Shown: positions 41,632 to 51,346 of the stretch, piece by piece
How positions within the stretch are numbered: the stretch's first letter is position 1
How the letters are laid out: every line of letters starts with the position of its first letter
Assembly (NCBI GenBank): GCA_964405435.1
Contig: CAYOOD010000039.1
Coordinates: forward strand, 1 to 64,000
Length of the DNA stretch: 64,000 nucleotides
From: DVEG01 sp964405435
Lineage (GTDB): Bacteria > Cyanobacteriota > Cyanobacteriia > Cyanobacteriales > Oscillatoriaceae
Direction of reading: 5' to 3'
Made by a program: the position numbers and the translations under genes
Notes under the pieces: generated by a model
What the model was told of the DNA's origin: nothing
What the model saw: only the letters and a program-made list of their open reading frames with translations
Databases searched by the model: none

Positions 41632-42777
41632 CTATTTCCCAAATCCTTTGCCGCGATTGCTCGACGGCAGGCAGACGCAGTTTTGCAGTTGCGATCGCAG
41701 GGTTTCTTTGTCCAAATTCTGGCCGATCAGCACCAGTTGGTTTTTGGGGGTGCCTTTCCACTCGTCGTCATCGAGGGAGAAGCGCTTGCCGCAGAGGTGG
41801 AAAATGTGGCGTTTCGGGCTTTCCTCGAACCACATAATCCCTTTGGCGCGGAAGATATTCGCGGGCAGTTGGTTGTCGAGGAAATATTGAAATTTGCGAA
41901 TGTTCAGGGGGCGATCGCTCTCGAATGACAGCGAGGTGAACCCGTCATTTTCCAGGTGATGGGAATGATGGTGGTGGTGCCCGTGGTCGTGATGCCCGTG
42001 GTCGTGATGCTCGTGGTCGTGATGCTCGTGGTCGTGATGCTCGTGGGCGCAGTGGCCGTGCTCGTGGTCGCACGCCGAATGGTCGTGATGGTCGTGTTCT
42101 GGCTCGTCAGTATCGAAATACTTGTCCGACTCGAACAGCCCCACACTCAGAAGCAGCGGCAGCGGCACCTCACCGCGCGTGGTACGCAGAATCCGCGCGC
42201 CTGCCTTGATATCGCGAATCTTGACCTCGAGCAGGTCCAAATCCGCTTCCTCCACCAAATCCGCCTTGTTCAGCAGAATGATATCGCCGTAGGCAATCTG
42301 ACTGTAAGCGGCTTGGCTGTTGAACAGGTCGAGGCTGAAATTTTCCGAGTCCACCACCGTGATGATGGAATCCAGGCGAGTCATGTCTCGCAGCTCAGTC
42401 CCCAGGAAGGTTAGCGCTACCGGCAGGGGATCGGCCAAGCCCGTGGTTTCCACTACCATGTAGTCCACTTTGTCTTCGCGTTCTAGGACTTTATAGACTG
42501 CTTTCACCAAATCGTCATTAATGGTGCAGCAGATGCAACCGTTGCTCAACTCCACCATATCTTCGCCAGTGGTGACGATCAGCTCGTTATCAATGCCGAT
42601 TTCGCCAAACTCATTGACCAGAACGGCTGTCTTTACTCCTTCCTGATTGCTCAGGATGTGGTTGAGGAGGGTGGTCTTGCCACTGCCGAGGAAGCCTGTA
42701 ATAATCGTGACCGGCATCCCGTGTTTGGGGGCGTCCATCGCGTGGGAGGGGGCAGACTGGGTACTTGCTGCTTGCAT
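41632..42777 (-). CDS. COG0523 (CobW-like) GTPase with His-rich metal loop
   Basis: 381 residues. The GTPase domain has P-loop GFLGSGKTT (28-36), the metal site CICC (81-84), a VVETTGLADP motif and NKAD. A His/Asp-rich loop (about 226-275) carries long runs of HDHEHHDHGH-type units, encoded by 15-bp tandem repeats. The CobW C-terminal domain follows (about 285-375). Proteins like this are zinc or cobalt metallochaperones. The His-rich loop and the lack of a cobalamin neighbourhood favour zinc. A Zur-type operator was looked for in the spacer to cysS and not found. Confidence 0.9.
   Translation of the reverse strand: MQAASTQSAPSHAMDAPKHGMPVTIITGFLGSGKTTLLNHILSNQEGVKTAVLVNEFGEIGIDNELIVTTGEDMVELSNGCICCTINDDLVKAVYKVLEREDKVDYMVVETTGLADPLPVALTFLGTELRDMTRLDSIITVVDSENFSLDLFNSQAAYSQIAYGDIILLNKADLVEEADLDLLEVKIRDIKAGARILRTTRGEVPLPLLLSVGLFESDKYFDTDEPEHDHHDHSACDHEHGHCAHEHHDHEHHDHEHHDHGHHDHGHHHHHSHHLENDGFTSLSFESDRPLNIRKFQYFLDNQLPANIFRAKGIMWFEESPKRHIFHLCGKRFSLDDDEWKGTPKNQLVLIGQNLDKETLRSQLQNCVCLPSSNRGKGFGK
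41970..42075. repeat. 15-bp tandem repeats encoding the His-rich loop
   Basis: In-frame copies of a TGGTCGTGATGCTCG-like 15-mer on the plus strand (41980-42050) give HDHEH units on the minus strand. Flanking copies are diverged. Repeat-number variation would change the length of the metal-binding loop without a frameshift. Confidence 0.75.
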
Positions 42778-42942
42778 AGCGTCGCTGTCAAAAACGTTAG
42801 AAAATGCGAATATAGCGTTACAGTGCGAGAAACACCGGCTGTGCGGATGCGGGCTGACATCCCAGCTATCCCCATTATTGCCGATTTATTTAAAGGTTGT
42901 TCTTGCTGTCTGTCGCCAAGTTGATTTCATTCTGGTTTTGTT

Positions 42943-44397
42943 ATGGCCCTTAGACTTTACAACACCCTGACCCGTCGCGAGGAATTGTTCGAGCCGCTAG
43001 AACCTGGGAAGGTGCGGATGTATTGCTGTGGGGTCACGGTGTACGATTACTGCCATTTGGGCCATGCACGTTCTTATATTGTATGGGATACGGTGCGGCG
43101 GTATCTGAAATGGCGGGGCTGTGAGGTGCGTTACGTTCAGAATTTTACCGATATTGACGACAAGATTCTCAACCGGGCTCGGCAGGAGGGCTCGTCGATG
43201 CAGGAGGTGGCCGATCGCTATACCCAGACTTATTTTGAGGATATGGCGCGGCTGAACGTGCTGGAGGCGGACGAGTATCCCCGCGCCACCCACACGATCG
43301 ACGGCATCAAGCGGCTGATCCACGAGTTGGAGAATAAGGGTTACGCTTATGCCGCTGAGGGGGATGTTTACTATACGGTGCGGAAGTTTGCGGAGTACGG
43401 CAAGCTTTCGGGGCGCAAGCTTTCGGATATGGAAGCCGGACGGAGCGGGCGGGTGGATGTGGAAGATCCGGAGGCGGCTAAGAAGCAAGATCCGTTTGAT
43501 TTTGCCCTGTGGAAGGCGGCAAAAGCGGGGGAGCCGTTTTGGGAGTCGCCTTGGGGGGCGGGACGTCCGGGCTGGCACATCGAGTGCTCGGCGATGGTGC
43601 GCGATCGCCTCGGGGAGACGATCGACATTCACGTCGGCGGCGGCGATTTGGTTTTCCCCCACCACGAAAATGAAATTGCCCAGTCGGAGGCGGCAACCGG
43701 TCAGCCCCTCGCCCGCTACTGGATGCACAACGGCATGGTGAATGTCGGGGGCGAAAAAATGTCTAAGTCTCTGGGCAATTTCACCACCATCCGGCAGCTC
43801 TTGGACGCGCCGAACGGCCCCGATCCGATGGCGGTGCGGCTGTTCGTGCTCATGGCGCAGTACCGCAAGCCGATTGATTTTACGGATGAGGCGATCGCGG
43901 CGGCTCAAAATGGCTGGAATACTCTCAAAGAGGGATTGCTTTTCGGGCAAGAGTATGGTATGAAGCTGGGGTGGGTGGAAACTGGCTCGGTTGCGCCGGA
44001 CGCTGGGGCGGTGGCGCGGTTCGAGGCGGCGATGGACGATGATTTCAACACGCCGAGCGCTCTAGCGGTGCTGTTTGAACTGGCGAAGAAGTTGCAGCGC
44101 GATCGCAACCTGCTCGTTCACGAGGGGAAAACCGACACGCCGCCGCAGGAAATCGAATCTGTGTGGCGCACTCTTGTAGCGCTAGCGCAGGTTTTGGGCT
44201 TGGAAGCCCGCGCCGAGGAAAAAACGGAGACGGGCGGTTTGAGCGATGCGGAAATAGAGGCGCTGATTCAACAGCGGCTCGCAGCCCGCAAGGCGAAAGA
44301 TTTTGCCGAGGGCGATCGCATCCGCGCCGAACTGAAAGCCAAAGGCATCACGCTCATCGACAAACCGGGTGGCGTGACGCAGTGGCACAGGGATTAG
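42943..44397 (+). CDS. cysS: Cysteinyl-tRNA synthetase
   Basis: 484 residues. MYCCGVTVYDYCHLGHARSY holds the zinc Cys and the HxGH site, EIAQSEAATGQP and GGDLVFPHHENE are core motifs, and KMSKSLGNF is the second ATP motif. It charges tRNA-Cys. The gene is single and divergent from the metallochaperone, sharing a 165-base spacer. Confidence 0.97.
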   Translation: MALRLYNTLTRREELFEPLEPGKVRMYCCGVTVYDYCHLGHARSYIVWDTVRRYLKWRGCEVRYVQNFTDIDDKILNRARQEGSSMQEVADRYTQTYFEDMARLNVLEADEYPRATHTIDGIKRLIHELENKGYAYAAEGDVYYTVRKFAEYGKLSGRKLSDMEAGRSGRVDVEDPEAAKKQDPFDFALWKAAKAGEPFWESPWGAGRPGWHIECSAMVRDRLGETIDIHVGGGDLVFPHHENEIAQSEAATGQPLARYWMHNGMVNVGGEKMSKSLGNFTTIRQLLDAPNGPDPMAVRLFVLMAQYRKPIDFTDEAIAAAQNGWNTLKEGLLFGQEYGMKLGWVETGSVAPDAGAVARFEAAMDDDFNTPSALAVLFELAKKLQRDRNLLVHEGKTDTPPQEIESVWRTLVALAQVLGLEARAEEKTETGGLSDAEIEALIQQRLAARKAKDFAEGDRIRAELKAKGITLIDKPGGVTQWHRD

Positions 44398-44399
44398 GG

Positions 44400-44603
44400 G
44401 AAAGTGTGGAGTGGAAAGTGCTGAGTGCTGAGTGCTGAGTATTGAAGAATTTAACGGCTCACTTTTACCTTCTCACTATGAGCCCACTCACTCCACATTC
44501 TTTCCTCCCCTACTCCACACTCAACACTCCTCACTCCTCACTTTCCTCAGCACTCAGCACTCAGCACTTTCCACTCCACACTCAACACTCCACACTCTCC
44601 CCC
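44400..44603. repeat. Heptanucleotide repeat-rich spacer
   Basis: About 200 bp of GTGCTGA units, then CACTCAGCACT/CACTCCACACT units in the opposite sense. It is open in the frame of the next gene, so automatic starts would extend that gene by 54 spurious codons. Confidence 0.75.
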
Positions 44604-45722
44604 ATGACCGAGCAGCGCATTACTATTTCCGTGTCAACTCTGCTGCTAACTGTGGCGACTGGCTTGCTGCTGGTGCTGCTGTGGCAGTTGCGGAGTCTGA
44701 TGGTGACTTTGATGATTGCCGTCGTGCTGGCGGCTTCGATCGTGCCGGTGGTGAACTGGGCAGAAAGATTTCGGATTCCTCGCTGGGTGGCGGCGATCGC
44801 AACTTACCTATTATTAATCGCTACTTTAACGGGCGTGGCACTTTTAATTGGCCCTACGGTGATCGATCAAATCGACCGCCTGATCCGGCAACTGCCAGTC
44901 TACGCGGAAATCTTGCGCGCCCTGATTGAATCTTTGGCAGGGAGATTGAGCGACAGCCCGGAGCTGGCGAGTCAATTTTTCAATACTCAGGCGCTTACTA
45001 CTTGGGTGTTTCGTTCGACGCAACAATTGCTGCTGCGTTCTTACGGGATTACTAAGGGGATTGTGGGCGGTTTTTTTACGCTGATTTTGGCGATATTGCT
45101 GTCGGGTTATATGGTGGCAGACAGTCGCACGTTAATTAAAAGTTTCGTGCGGCTGTTTCCCGATCCTTGGGACGATCGCCTGCAGGCGCAAGTGGTGCCG
45201 GTGAGCGATCGCATGGGCGGTTACATCCGAGGTCGGTTGCTAGTCACGGCGATTTTGAGCTTGGCGACGACGGTAGGTTTGAGCATTTTGGGCTTGAGGG
45301 AATTTGCCATCGGTTTGGGGGCGATCGCGGGCGTGACGAATCTCATCCCCTTTTTAGGGCCAATTTTGGGAACGGTGCCCGCTCTCATCGTCGCTATTTC
45401 TAAAGGAGGATGGCTGTTCCTCTGGGTGTTAATATTATTTGTAATTATCCAAAATGTGGAAACTTACGTCCTCGATCCGCTGCTGGTGGGATCGTCTGTA
45501 GGCGTCCATCCTTTGTATCAACTTTTGGCAGTTCTCGGAGGCGTCCAGGTTTTGGGAATTATTGGGGCGCTGATCGTTCCGCCTTGGTTTGCCGGGGCGT
45601 CAGTTTTGGTGGAAAATCTTTATTTGAAACCGAAAGTGAAGGCGGAAAAGCGGGAGGATATCGCGCGATCGAAGGCTGCCTCAACGGCTGTGCCGAGCCC
45701 CAATCCGTCAATTAATCCATAG
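44604..45722 (+). CDS. AI-2E family transporter (PerM-like)
   Basis: 372 residues from the ATG at 44604, with about eight membrane helices. The family pattern is visible: a paired hydrophobic start (TLLLTVATGLLLVLLW, LMVTLMIAVVLAASIVPVV), a soluble central part (IDRLIRQLPVYAEIL...), IRGRLLVTAILSLATTVGLSILGL and the TNLIPFLGPILGTVPALIVA signature. Members are exporters or Na+/H+ antiporter-like; the substrate here is unknown. The upstream 54 open codons are repeat DNA and excluded. Confidence 0.9.
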   Translation: MTEQRITISVSTLLLTVATGLLLVLLWQLRSLMVTLMIAVVLAASIVPVVNWAERFRIPRWVAAIATYLLLIATLTGVALLIGPTVIDQIDRLIRQLPVYAEILRALIESLAGRLSDSPELASQFFNTQALTTWVFRSTQQLLLRSYGITKGIVGGFFTLILAILLSGYMVADSRTLIKSFVRLFPDPWDDRLQAQVVPVSDRMGGYIRGRLLVTAILSLATTVGLSILGLREFAIGLGAIAGVTNLIPFLGPILGTVPALIVAISKGGWLFLWVLILFVIIQNVETYVLDPLLVGSSVGVHPLYQLLAVLGGVQVLGIIGALIVPPWFAGASVLVENLYLKPKVKAEKREDIARSKAASTAVPSPNPSINP

Positions 45723-45741
45723 GTTGCACGGGGAGAGTGCT

Positions 45742-47544
45742 ATGAGCAAGTGGCAGATTAAGGGCAAGCTCACTCCCGATTCGATTGTGGCAATTTATGC
45801 TTTTGTGGGGACTCTGTGGATTGTAGGCTCTGACAAGCTGCTGTCACTGCTATTTCAAAGTCCGGGAATTCGGCAAATCACAGATCTGCAAACGATTAAA
45901 GGCTGGCTTTACGTCATCGTGACTGCCGTACTGCTGCACCAGTTGATTCACCGCTATGCTGCGGCGCTGCAGTATTCTCAAAGGCAGTTGAAAGCCAATG
46001 AAGAGCGGCTGGCGGCGATTATAGAAACCAGTACAAATGGCCTTGTAGTTTTAGATAGAGAAGGGCGCATTACTCTGGTGAATGCTGCGGCGCAAAAAGA
46101 TCTCGGGCTGACTCGCAGCGATATTGTCGGACGCACTTACAATAATCCTGTTTGGAAGATTAGCGGGGCTGATGGAAAGCCCTTCCCTGACAGCGAATTG
46201 CCTTTCGTGCGGGTAATGCGAACCGGTGAAGCGGTGTACGGGGTAGAACACGCGATCGCCCGTTCCGACGGCACGCAAATTATTTTATCTATCAATGCAG
46301 CACCGCTGTGGGATGCGGGGGGAAACATTGAAGCAGTCGTCGCTTCTGTTGCCGATATCACGCACGCCAAGCAGGCTGAAATCATTTGCCGAGCCCGGGA
46401 TATGGCGGAGGCGAGGAGTCAGGCAAAAAGTGAATTTCTCGCCCACATGAGTCACGAGTTTCGCACGCCGCTGAATGCGATTTTAGGCATGTCGGGAATG
46501 CTACAGCGGGAAATTTACGGCAGCTTGAACCCGAAACAAAAAGACTATGTTAATATTATTAAAAGTAGCGGCGATCACCTGCTGGACTTAATTAACGATA
46601 TTTTGGATTTGTCGAAAGTCGAAGCAGGCAAAGAACAGCTAAATTTTGCGACAATAGAGGTGGCAGAAGTGTGCCGTTACTGCCTGAAAATCGTGCAAGA
46701 GCGCGCCCACGAAAAACAGGTGCAACTGACTAGCGAAATCGACGCTAAGGCTGATATCTGTATTGCAGACGAGCGCCGCCTCAAGCAGATGCTTTTGAAT
46801 TTACTTTCTAATGCGATTAAGTTTACTCCGAGGGGGAAGGTGTCGCTAATTGCGCGCAAGCAACAGCAGGGGATTGCGTTTGCAGTGGCGGATACGGGGA
46901 TTGGAATTGCGCCAGAAGATTTGCAAGCGGTATTCGAGCCGTTTCGCCAGTTGGAAAATGGCTTGCAGCAGCAGAATCGGGGTACGGGATTGGGATTGGC
47001 GCTGACGCGGGATTTGGCTCGGCTGCACGGCGGCGAGGTGACGGTGGAGTCATCGCCGGGAGAAGGCAGTCGATTTACGATTTACTTGCCGGATTTGCCG
47101 CCTGGTTACGCGCCGCCGGAGGAGGAGAAGTCGCGCCAGGAGCGATCGCAGCTTTCTTGCGGGAGCGGTAAGAGAATTTTAATTGTGGATGACGATGGCG
47201 CTTCGGCGGTGCTGTTGCAGGATTATTTACAAGCATTGGGCTGCCAGGTTAAACACATTTCTGAAGCAAAAAATTTTGTAGGAGAGGTGCAAGTGTTTGC
47301 ACCCGATTTGATTTTGCTAGACGTGCGGTTGCCGGGAGGGGTAAGTGGTTTGGATTTGCTAACTCAAATGCGATCGCGCGCTGAAATCCGAGACGTGCCG
47401 GTGGCGGTGGTGACGGCGATGGCAGTAGCAGGCGATCGCGACCGTTGTTTGGCGGCGGGTGCGAATGAGTATTTAAGCAAGCCGATTCAGTTGGAGCAGT
47501 TGGATAAGTTGTTAGAGCGTTATTTAAGCGATCGAGAGTCGTAA
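45742..47544 (+). CDS. Hybrid sensor histidine kinase/response regulator
   Basis: 600 residues. Two membrane helices (about 13-37 and 52-70) enclose a short loop, followed by a PAS domain (about 85-210), HisKA with FLAHMSHEFRTPLN (phospho-His237), HATPase_c (N box LLNLLSNAIKFTP, G1 VADTGIGIA, G2 GTGLGLA) and a C-terminal receiver with IVDDD and phospho-acceptor Asp527. The start with GGGGAGAG a few bases upstream was chosen over a TTG six codons earlier. No output domain is present, so phosphotransfer to another protein is expected. Confidence 0.93.
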   Translation: MSKWQIKGKLTPDSIVAIYAFVGTLWIVGSDKLLSLLFQSPGIRQITDLQTIKGWLYVIVTAVLLHQLIHRYAAALQYSQRQLKANEERLAAIIETSTNGLVVLDREGRITLVNAAAQKDLGLTRSDIVGRTYNNPVWKISGADGKPFPDSELPFVRVMRTGEAVYGVEHAIARSDGTQIILSINAAPLWDAGGNIEAVVASVADITHAKQAEIICRARDMAEARSQAKSEFLAHMSHEFRTPLNAILGMSGMLQREIYGSLNPKQKDYVNIIKSSGDHLLDLINDILDLSKVEAGKEQLNFATIEVAEVCRYCLKIVQERAHEKQVQLTSEIDAKADICIADERRLKQMLLNLLSNAIKFTPRGKVSLIARKQQQGIAFAVADTGIGIAPEDLQAVFEPFRQLENGLQQQNRGTGLGLALTRDLARLHGGEVTVESSPGEGSRFTIYLPDLPPGYAPPEEEKSRQERSQLSCGSGKRILIVDDDGASAVLLQDYLQALGCQVKHISEAKNFVGEVQVFAPDLILLDVRLPGGVSGLDLLTQMRSRAEIRDVPVAVVTAMAVAGDRDRCLAAGANEYLSKPIQLEQLDKLLERYLSDRES

Positions 47545-47562
47545 AATAGTGATTTTGCGGGA

Positions 47563-48513
47563 ATGGAAAAACCATCGAATTTACTGCTGAAACTCAGCAG
47601 ACAACTGTTTGCGGGTGAAGAAGAGCGATCGCAATTTGTCGAGGCGATCGCCAATCCTCAGCCCTTTCGCCCGTGCATACTCTGGCGAAAAGAAAAACCG
47701 CCGATTTCACCCTTTGAAACCGAGCCGCCCTTGCCGTGGCAGCCGGATTTCGTCGATCGCTTGGCGCTGGGTTCCAAACCCGGGCAGCACCCCCTGCACG
47801 ACAGCGGCTATTTTTACTGCTTGGATTTCTCCTCAGTCTTTGCCGCCTCTGCCCTGTTAGAAATTGCGCCGCCCGTTCATTTAGTCTTCGACATGTGCGC
47901 CGCCCCCGGCGGAAAAAGCCTGTTTGCCTGGAAAGCCCTGCAGCCAGAATTATTACTGGCTAACGAAGTCATCGGCAAGCGCACCGGCATGTTGATTGCC
48001 AACTTAAAGCGCTGTCAAGTCAGCCCCTCTGCCGTGCTGAGTTTGGATTCGCAAGTGCTGGCGAAAATCATCCCGCAATCAGCGCAAGTTGTCACAGTTG
48101 ACGCCCCTTGCTCCGGGCAGTCACTGCTCGCGAAAGGCGGCAAAGCACCAGGGTGCTTTCATCCCGTCAATATCAATAAAAATGCCAATCGCCAAAAAAG
48201 AATTATTGCCAATTCCGCGCAGCTCGTCGCACCGCAAGGCTATTTAGCCTACATGACTTGCACCTATTCGACAGAAGAAAACGAGCAAGTTTGCGAGTGG
48301 TTTCTGGGAAAATTTCCGCAGTTTCAGGCGGTGGATATCCCACACTTGAGCGCGTATAAGTCGCACTTGTCGGCGCTGCCCTGTTACAGAATATGGCCAC
48401 AATTTCGGCAGGGTGCCGGAGCTTTTACCTGCTTATTCAAGCATACCGCAGAAGGGCAAATCAATCAACTGCCGCCAGAGTTTTTAGAGCGCCCCGGTTT
48501 GACGTTAATTTGA
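47563..48513 (+). CDS. RsmB/NOP2-family RNA m5C methyltransferase
   Basis: 316 residues. SAM-binding motif FDMCAAPGGKSLFAW, the catalytic DAPCSGQSL and the second cysteine motif MTCTYSTEENEQV are all present. The N-terminal part (1-110) lacks the NusB-like domain of RsmB, so it is closer to the short cyanobacterial RsmF/NOP-like proteins. It begins 18 bases after the histidine kinase and may be read through from it. The target RNA cannot be told. Confidence 0.9.
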   Translation: MEKPSNLLLKLSRQLFAGEEERSQFVEAIANPQPFRPCILWRKEKPPISPFETEPPLPWQPDFVDRLALGSKPGQHPLHDSGYFYCLDFSSVFAASALLEIAPPVHLVFDMCAAPGGKSLFAWKALQPELLLANEVIGKRTGMLIANLKRCQVSPSAVLSLDSQVLAKIIPQSAQVVTVDAPCSGQSLLAKGGKAPGCFHPVNINKNANRQKRIIANSAQLVAPQGYLAYMTCTYSTEENEQVCEWFLGKFPQFQAVDIPHLSAYKSHLSALPCYRIWPQFRQGAGAFTCLFKHTAEGQINQLPPEFLERPGLTLI

Positions 48514-48525
48514 GATTCCCAGATA

Positions 48526-48583
48526 CCCCCAGGGCTCAAGCCTGGGGCTACACGGGCAAAGCCCGCCTGCGCGGGCTAATTAA
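48526..48583. repeat. Double-hairpin dispersed repeat after the methyltransferase
   Basis: CCCAGGGCTCAAGCCTGGGGCT followed by CGGGCAAAGCCCGCCTGCGCGGGCTAATTAATT. Two GC-rich stems lie close together, then AT-rich sequence. It sits 13 bases past the methyltransferase stop and may work as a terminator. This sequence type recurs between genes in filamentous cyanobacteria. Confidence 0.6.
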
Positions 48584-48631
48584 TTGTTAAATAAGTAAGT
48601 GGAGATAAATAAGCGGCAGGTGATGGGAGCC

Positions 48632-48664
48632 AGAAACCCGGGTTCTTCAAGAACCCGGGTTTCT
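48632..48664. repeat. AGAAACCCGG palindrome, copy 1
   Basis: 33-base perfect palindrome with arms AGAAACCCGGGTTCTT around a central C. It lies upstream of the dynamin gene. Further members are at 52702-52734, 54624-54656 and 59382-59452. Confidence 0.85.
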
Positions 48665-48778
48665 AGATGTGATGCCAGGGGGCAGGTGAGTGCGAAACAC
48701 ATCGCGAGACGTGCAGGGGGGCAATTTTATGAGAAACTAGAATTGTTGGTTTTTAGTTCGCTCTCCTCTACAAGAAAT

Positions 48779-51223
48779 ATGACTGAATTGCTGCCTCAGT
48801 GCCAAAAGTTACAAGAGCAGGTAGACGCCATCCTGCAATTATTACATCAGGAGACATCTTTGCGTCAGATGGACATCACCGCAATCCGCGCTTCCCTGAG
48901 AAAGGCGCTTTCTCCTAAATTTGAAATTGTATTTGCGGGGGCTTTCAGTGCGGGAAAATCGATGCTCATCAATGCGTTGCTAGAGCGGGAATTGCTCTAC
49001 AGTGCGGAGGGGCACGCCACGGGTACGGAATGTTATATCGAATATGCCGAACCGGAGAAAGAGCGGGTGGTGCTGACGTTTTTGAGTCAGGGGGAAATCC
49101 AAGAGCAAGTTAATGCTTTGTGCGATCGCTTGGGCTTAAAAAGCGCAGTCAATGTCAGCCACCCAGAAGTCATTGACTTGCTGCGTCAGACTGGCGAAAC
49201 AATTATACAAAAAGAGGGCGGAGAGAGCAAGTCAGAGCGGGCAAAACAGGCAAAAGCACTGATTTTGCTGCTGGAGGGATTTGTCGCCAATCAGGAGCGA
49301 CTCCACCCCACTCATAATAACACGTTCTCGATGGAACAGTTCGACTTTGCCAATCTCAAGGAAGCGGCGAGTTACGCGCGGCGGGGCAGCAACAGTGCGG
49401 TTTTGAAGCGGATTGAATATTACTGCCACCATCCCCTATTGGAAGATGGCAACGTGCTGATTGACATGCCGGGGATTGACGCGCCGGTGAAAAAAGATGC
49501 GGAACTGACTTATCGCAAAATCGAAGATCCCGAAACCTCGGCAGTGGCGTGCGTGCTGAAGGCGGCATCTGAAGGGGAAATGACGGCGGAAGAAACGGAA
49601 TTGCTGGAGAAGATGCGCTCTAATCCGGGAATTCGCGATCGCGTCTTTTATATTTTCAACCGCATTGACGATACCTGGTACAATACGCAGTTGCGGCAGC
49701 GGTTAGATGACTTGATGGTGACGCAATTTCGAGATAGCAGCCGGGTTTACAAAACCAGCGGGTTGCTGGGATTCTGGGGCAGTCAGCTCAAGCAAACAAA
49801 TGGACGCGATCGCTTTGGTTTGGACTCTATTTTTCTCGAAAGCGTCAAAGGATTAGACGGAGCAGAAGAAACGCCGCAATTCGTCTATGCCTTTAACAAC
49901 TACTGCGGCACTTCCCGCAAACTTCCCAGCCAATTTAGAATTTCCGTAAACAGCTACGAAACCCCCAATGAAAATTACACGCGGATTCTCAGCGAGTGGG
50001 GAACGCCGCTCATCGAGCAGTTGATTCAAGATAGCGGCATTGAGGAATTTCGCGCGGCGATTACCCGCTATCTCATGGAAGAAAAGCGCCCGCAACTGTT
50101 TGAAGCGCTGGCAAATGATTTGCAGCCGATTTGCATGGCATTGAGCCGCTACTATTTGGAGCAATACCGGGATTTAGAGAGCCAGCCCGTCAATATTGAG
50201 GGGGTGAAATTGCGGCGCATGGAGCTGTTAAATCAGGATTTGCGCAGGCTGGGCACGGCGCTGCACGAGCACGTCAGCCAGGAAATCAACGAAGTTGTAA
50301 CCAATCAGTGCCCGACATTTGAGGAGGATTTTCGCAAACTCAAAGTCAGAATGGTTTCCCGCACTGACGAGCTGTTGAATACCTTTTCGGTTGAGGAGGC
50401 GTATCGGCGTGCGACGTTGAGCCACCCGCGCAACTCTACCGCGCCCTTGCTGGCGATATTAGTGGAGGCGTTTTATTACTTATCCAACGAGTTAGAGGAG
50501 GTTTTGGCGGAGGAATCCGAGCGAGTCATTGCGAATTTATTTGCTTATTTGATTGAGCGGGTGCGCCGTCAGGATTATTACCGGGAGTTGTGCCGGTTGG
50601 TGGGAAGCGATGCGGGATTGGAGGATGCACTCAAACAGTTAGAAGTGCAGGTGCAGCACGCAATTCGGGCGGCGGCGAGTACGGAATGCGATCGCTTTGT
50701 ACGGGAGAGCCCGCGTTTTTACGACGAGGGGACTTTTTCAATTTACCAGTTTCGGCAAGTGCTGCAGCAAACCTCGCAGAGTTACGATTGCGCGAGCATG
50801 AAAGATGCCGAGCCGGGGATTCGCCAGTTGTTGAAATTGGATTTCGAGCCGAAGGTGAAACAGACGATTCAGAGTACGTTTCGCCAGACGTTGAATCAGA
50901 CGGTGAAAACGCACCTCCTGCCGCTAGCGAAGGAGCAAGAAGAGGTAATTTTGCAGCAATACAATCGGGCTCGCGCGCATTTGGAGAAAACGGTGGAGCA
51001 GGAGGCGCAGGAACAACTGCAGCGGAATCAGCAGCGGTTGGCGGAAGTGCGGGAGAAAATTGATGCTTATAATGATGCGATCGCTGGAATTAATCGCTGC
51101 TTGCAGGCGATGCAATTAAATCGATTTCTGCTGCCGTTGGTTGATTTGAGTTTAGAAGTTGAGGCGTCTGAGGTGGGGAGTTTGGATGGCAAGAAATCTG
51201 AAGCTGTGGTAGAGGTGAATTAA
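48779..51223 (+). CDS. Bacterial dynamin-like GTPase
   Basis: 814 residues from the ATG at 48779. The GTPase domain has P-loop GAFSAGKS (54-61), a switch T in ATGTE and G3 DMPG (VLIDMPGID). A long helical region follows with coiled-coil character near the C terminus (about 715-775). Two mildly hydrophobic stretches (around LLAILVEAFYYLSNELEEV) could be membrane-touching paddles. Bacterial dynamins remodel or protect membranes; in cyanobacteria some act at thylakoids and others in phage defence. Open sequence upstream of the ATG contains a palindromic repeat and is excluded. The next genes are KGK proteins on the same strand. Confidence 0.85.
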   Translation: MTELLPQCQKLQEQVDAILQLLHQETSLRQMDITAIRASLRKALSPKFEIVFAGAFSAGKSMLINALLERELLYSAEGHATGTECYIEYAEPEKERVVLTFLSQGEIQEQVNALCDRLGLKSAVNVSHPEVIDLLRQTGETIIQKEGGESKSERAKQAKALILLLEGFVANQERLHPTHNNTFSMEQFDFANLKEAASYARRGSNSAVLKRIEYYCHHPLLEDGNVLIDMPGIDAPVKKDAELTYRKIEDPETSAVACVLKAASEGEMTAEETELLEKMRSNPGIRDRVFYIFNRIDDTWYNTQLRQRLDDLMVTQFRDSSRVYKTSGLLGFWGSQLKQTNGRDRFGLDSIFLESVKGLDGAEETPQFVYAFNNYCGTSRKLPSQFRISVNSYETPNENYTRILSEWGTPLIEQLIQDSGIEEFRAAITRYLMEEKRPQLFEALANDLQPICMALSRYYLEQYRDLESQPVNIEGVKLRRMELLNQDLRRLGTALHEHVSQEINEVVTNQCPTFEEDFRKLKVRMVSRTDELLNTFSVEEAYRRATLSHPRNSTAPLLAILVEAFYYLSNELEEVLAEESERVIANLFAYLIERVRRQDYYRELCRLVGSDAGLEDALKQLEVQVQHAIRAAASTECDRFVRESPRFYDEGTFSIYQFRQVLQQTSQSYDCASMKDAEPGIRQLLKLDFEPKVKQTIQSTFRQTLNQTVKTHLLPLAKEQEEVILQQYNRARAHLEKTVEQEAQEQLQRNQQRLAEVREKIDAYNDAIAGINRCLQAMQLNRFLLPLVDLSLEVEASEVGSLDGKKSEAVVEVN

Positions 51224-51255
51224 ACCGCTTTCGTCGCAGAGAGCGCAGAGTAAGA
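51224..51255. repeat. GCAGAG-type dispersed repeat
   Basis: ACCGCTTTCGTCGCAGAGAGCGCAGAG, directly after the dynamin stop. A near copy occurs inverted at 63052-63090. Confidence 0.5.
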
Positions 51256-51346
51256 GAAGTAGGGCGCGCCGCCGCGCTCTACTAGACATGCCGCGCCCGA
51301 TGGGGGAGAATGGTTAGGAGGGCAAGTTCGGGAACAGGAGATTAAC

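Noticed and set aside
44442..44603. 54-codon N-terminal extension of the AI-2E family protein
   Set aside because: It is translated heptanucleotide repeat; the ATG at 44604 gives the normal family start.
48599..48778. 60-codon N-terminal extension of the dynamin
   Set aside because: It contains the AGAAACCCGG palindrome and has no family character; the ATG at 48779 fits the family.
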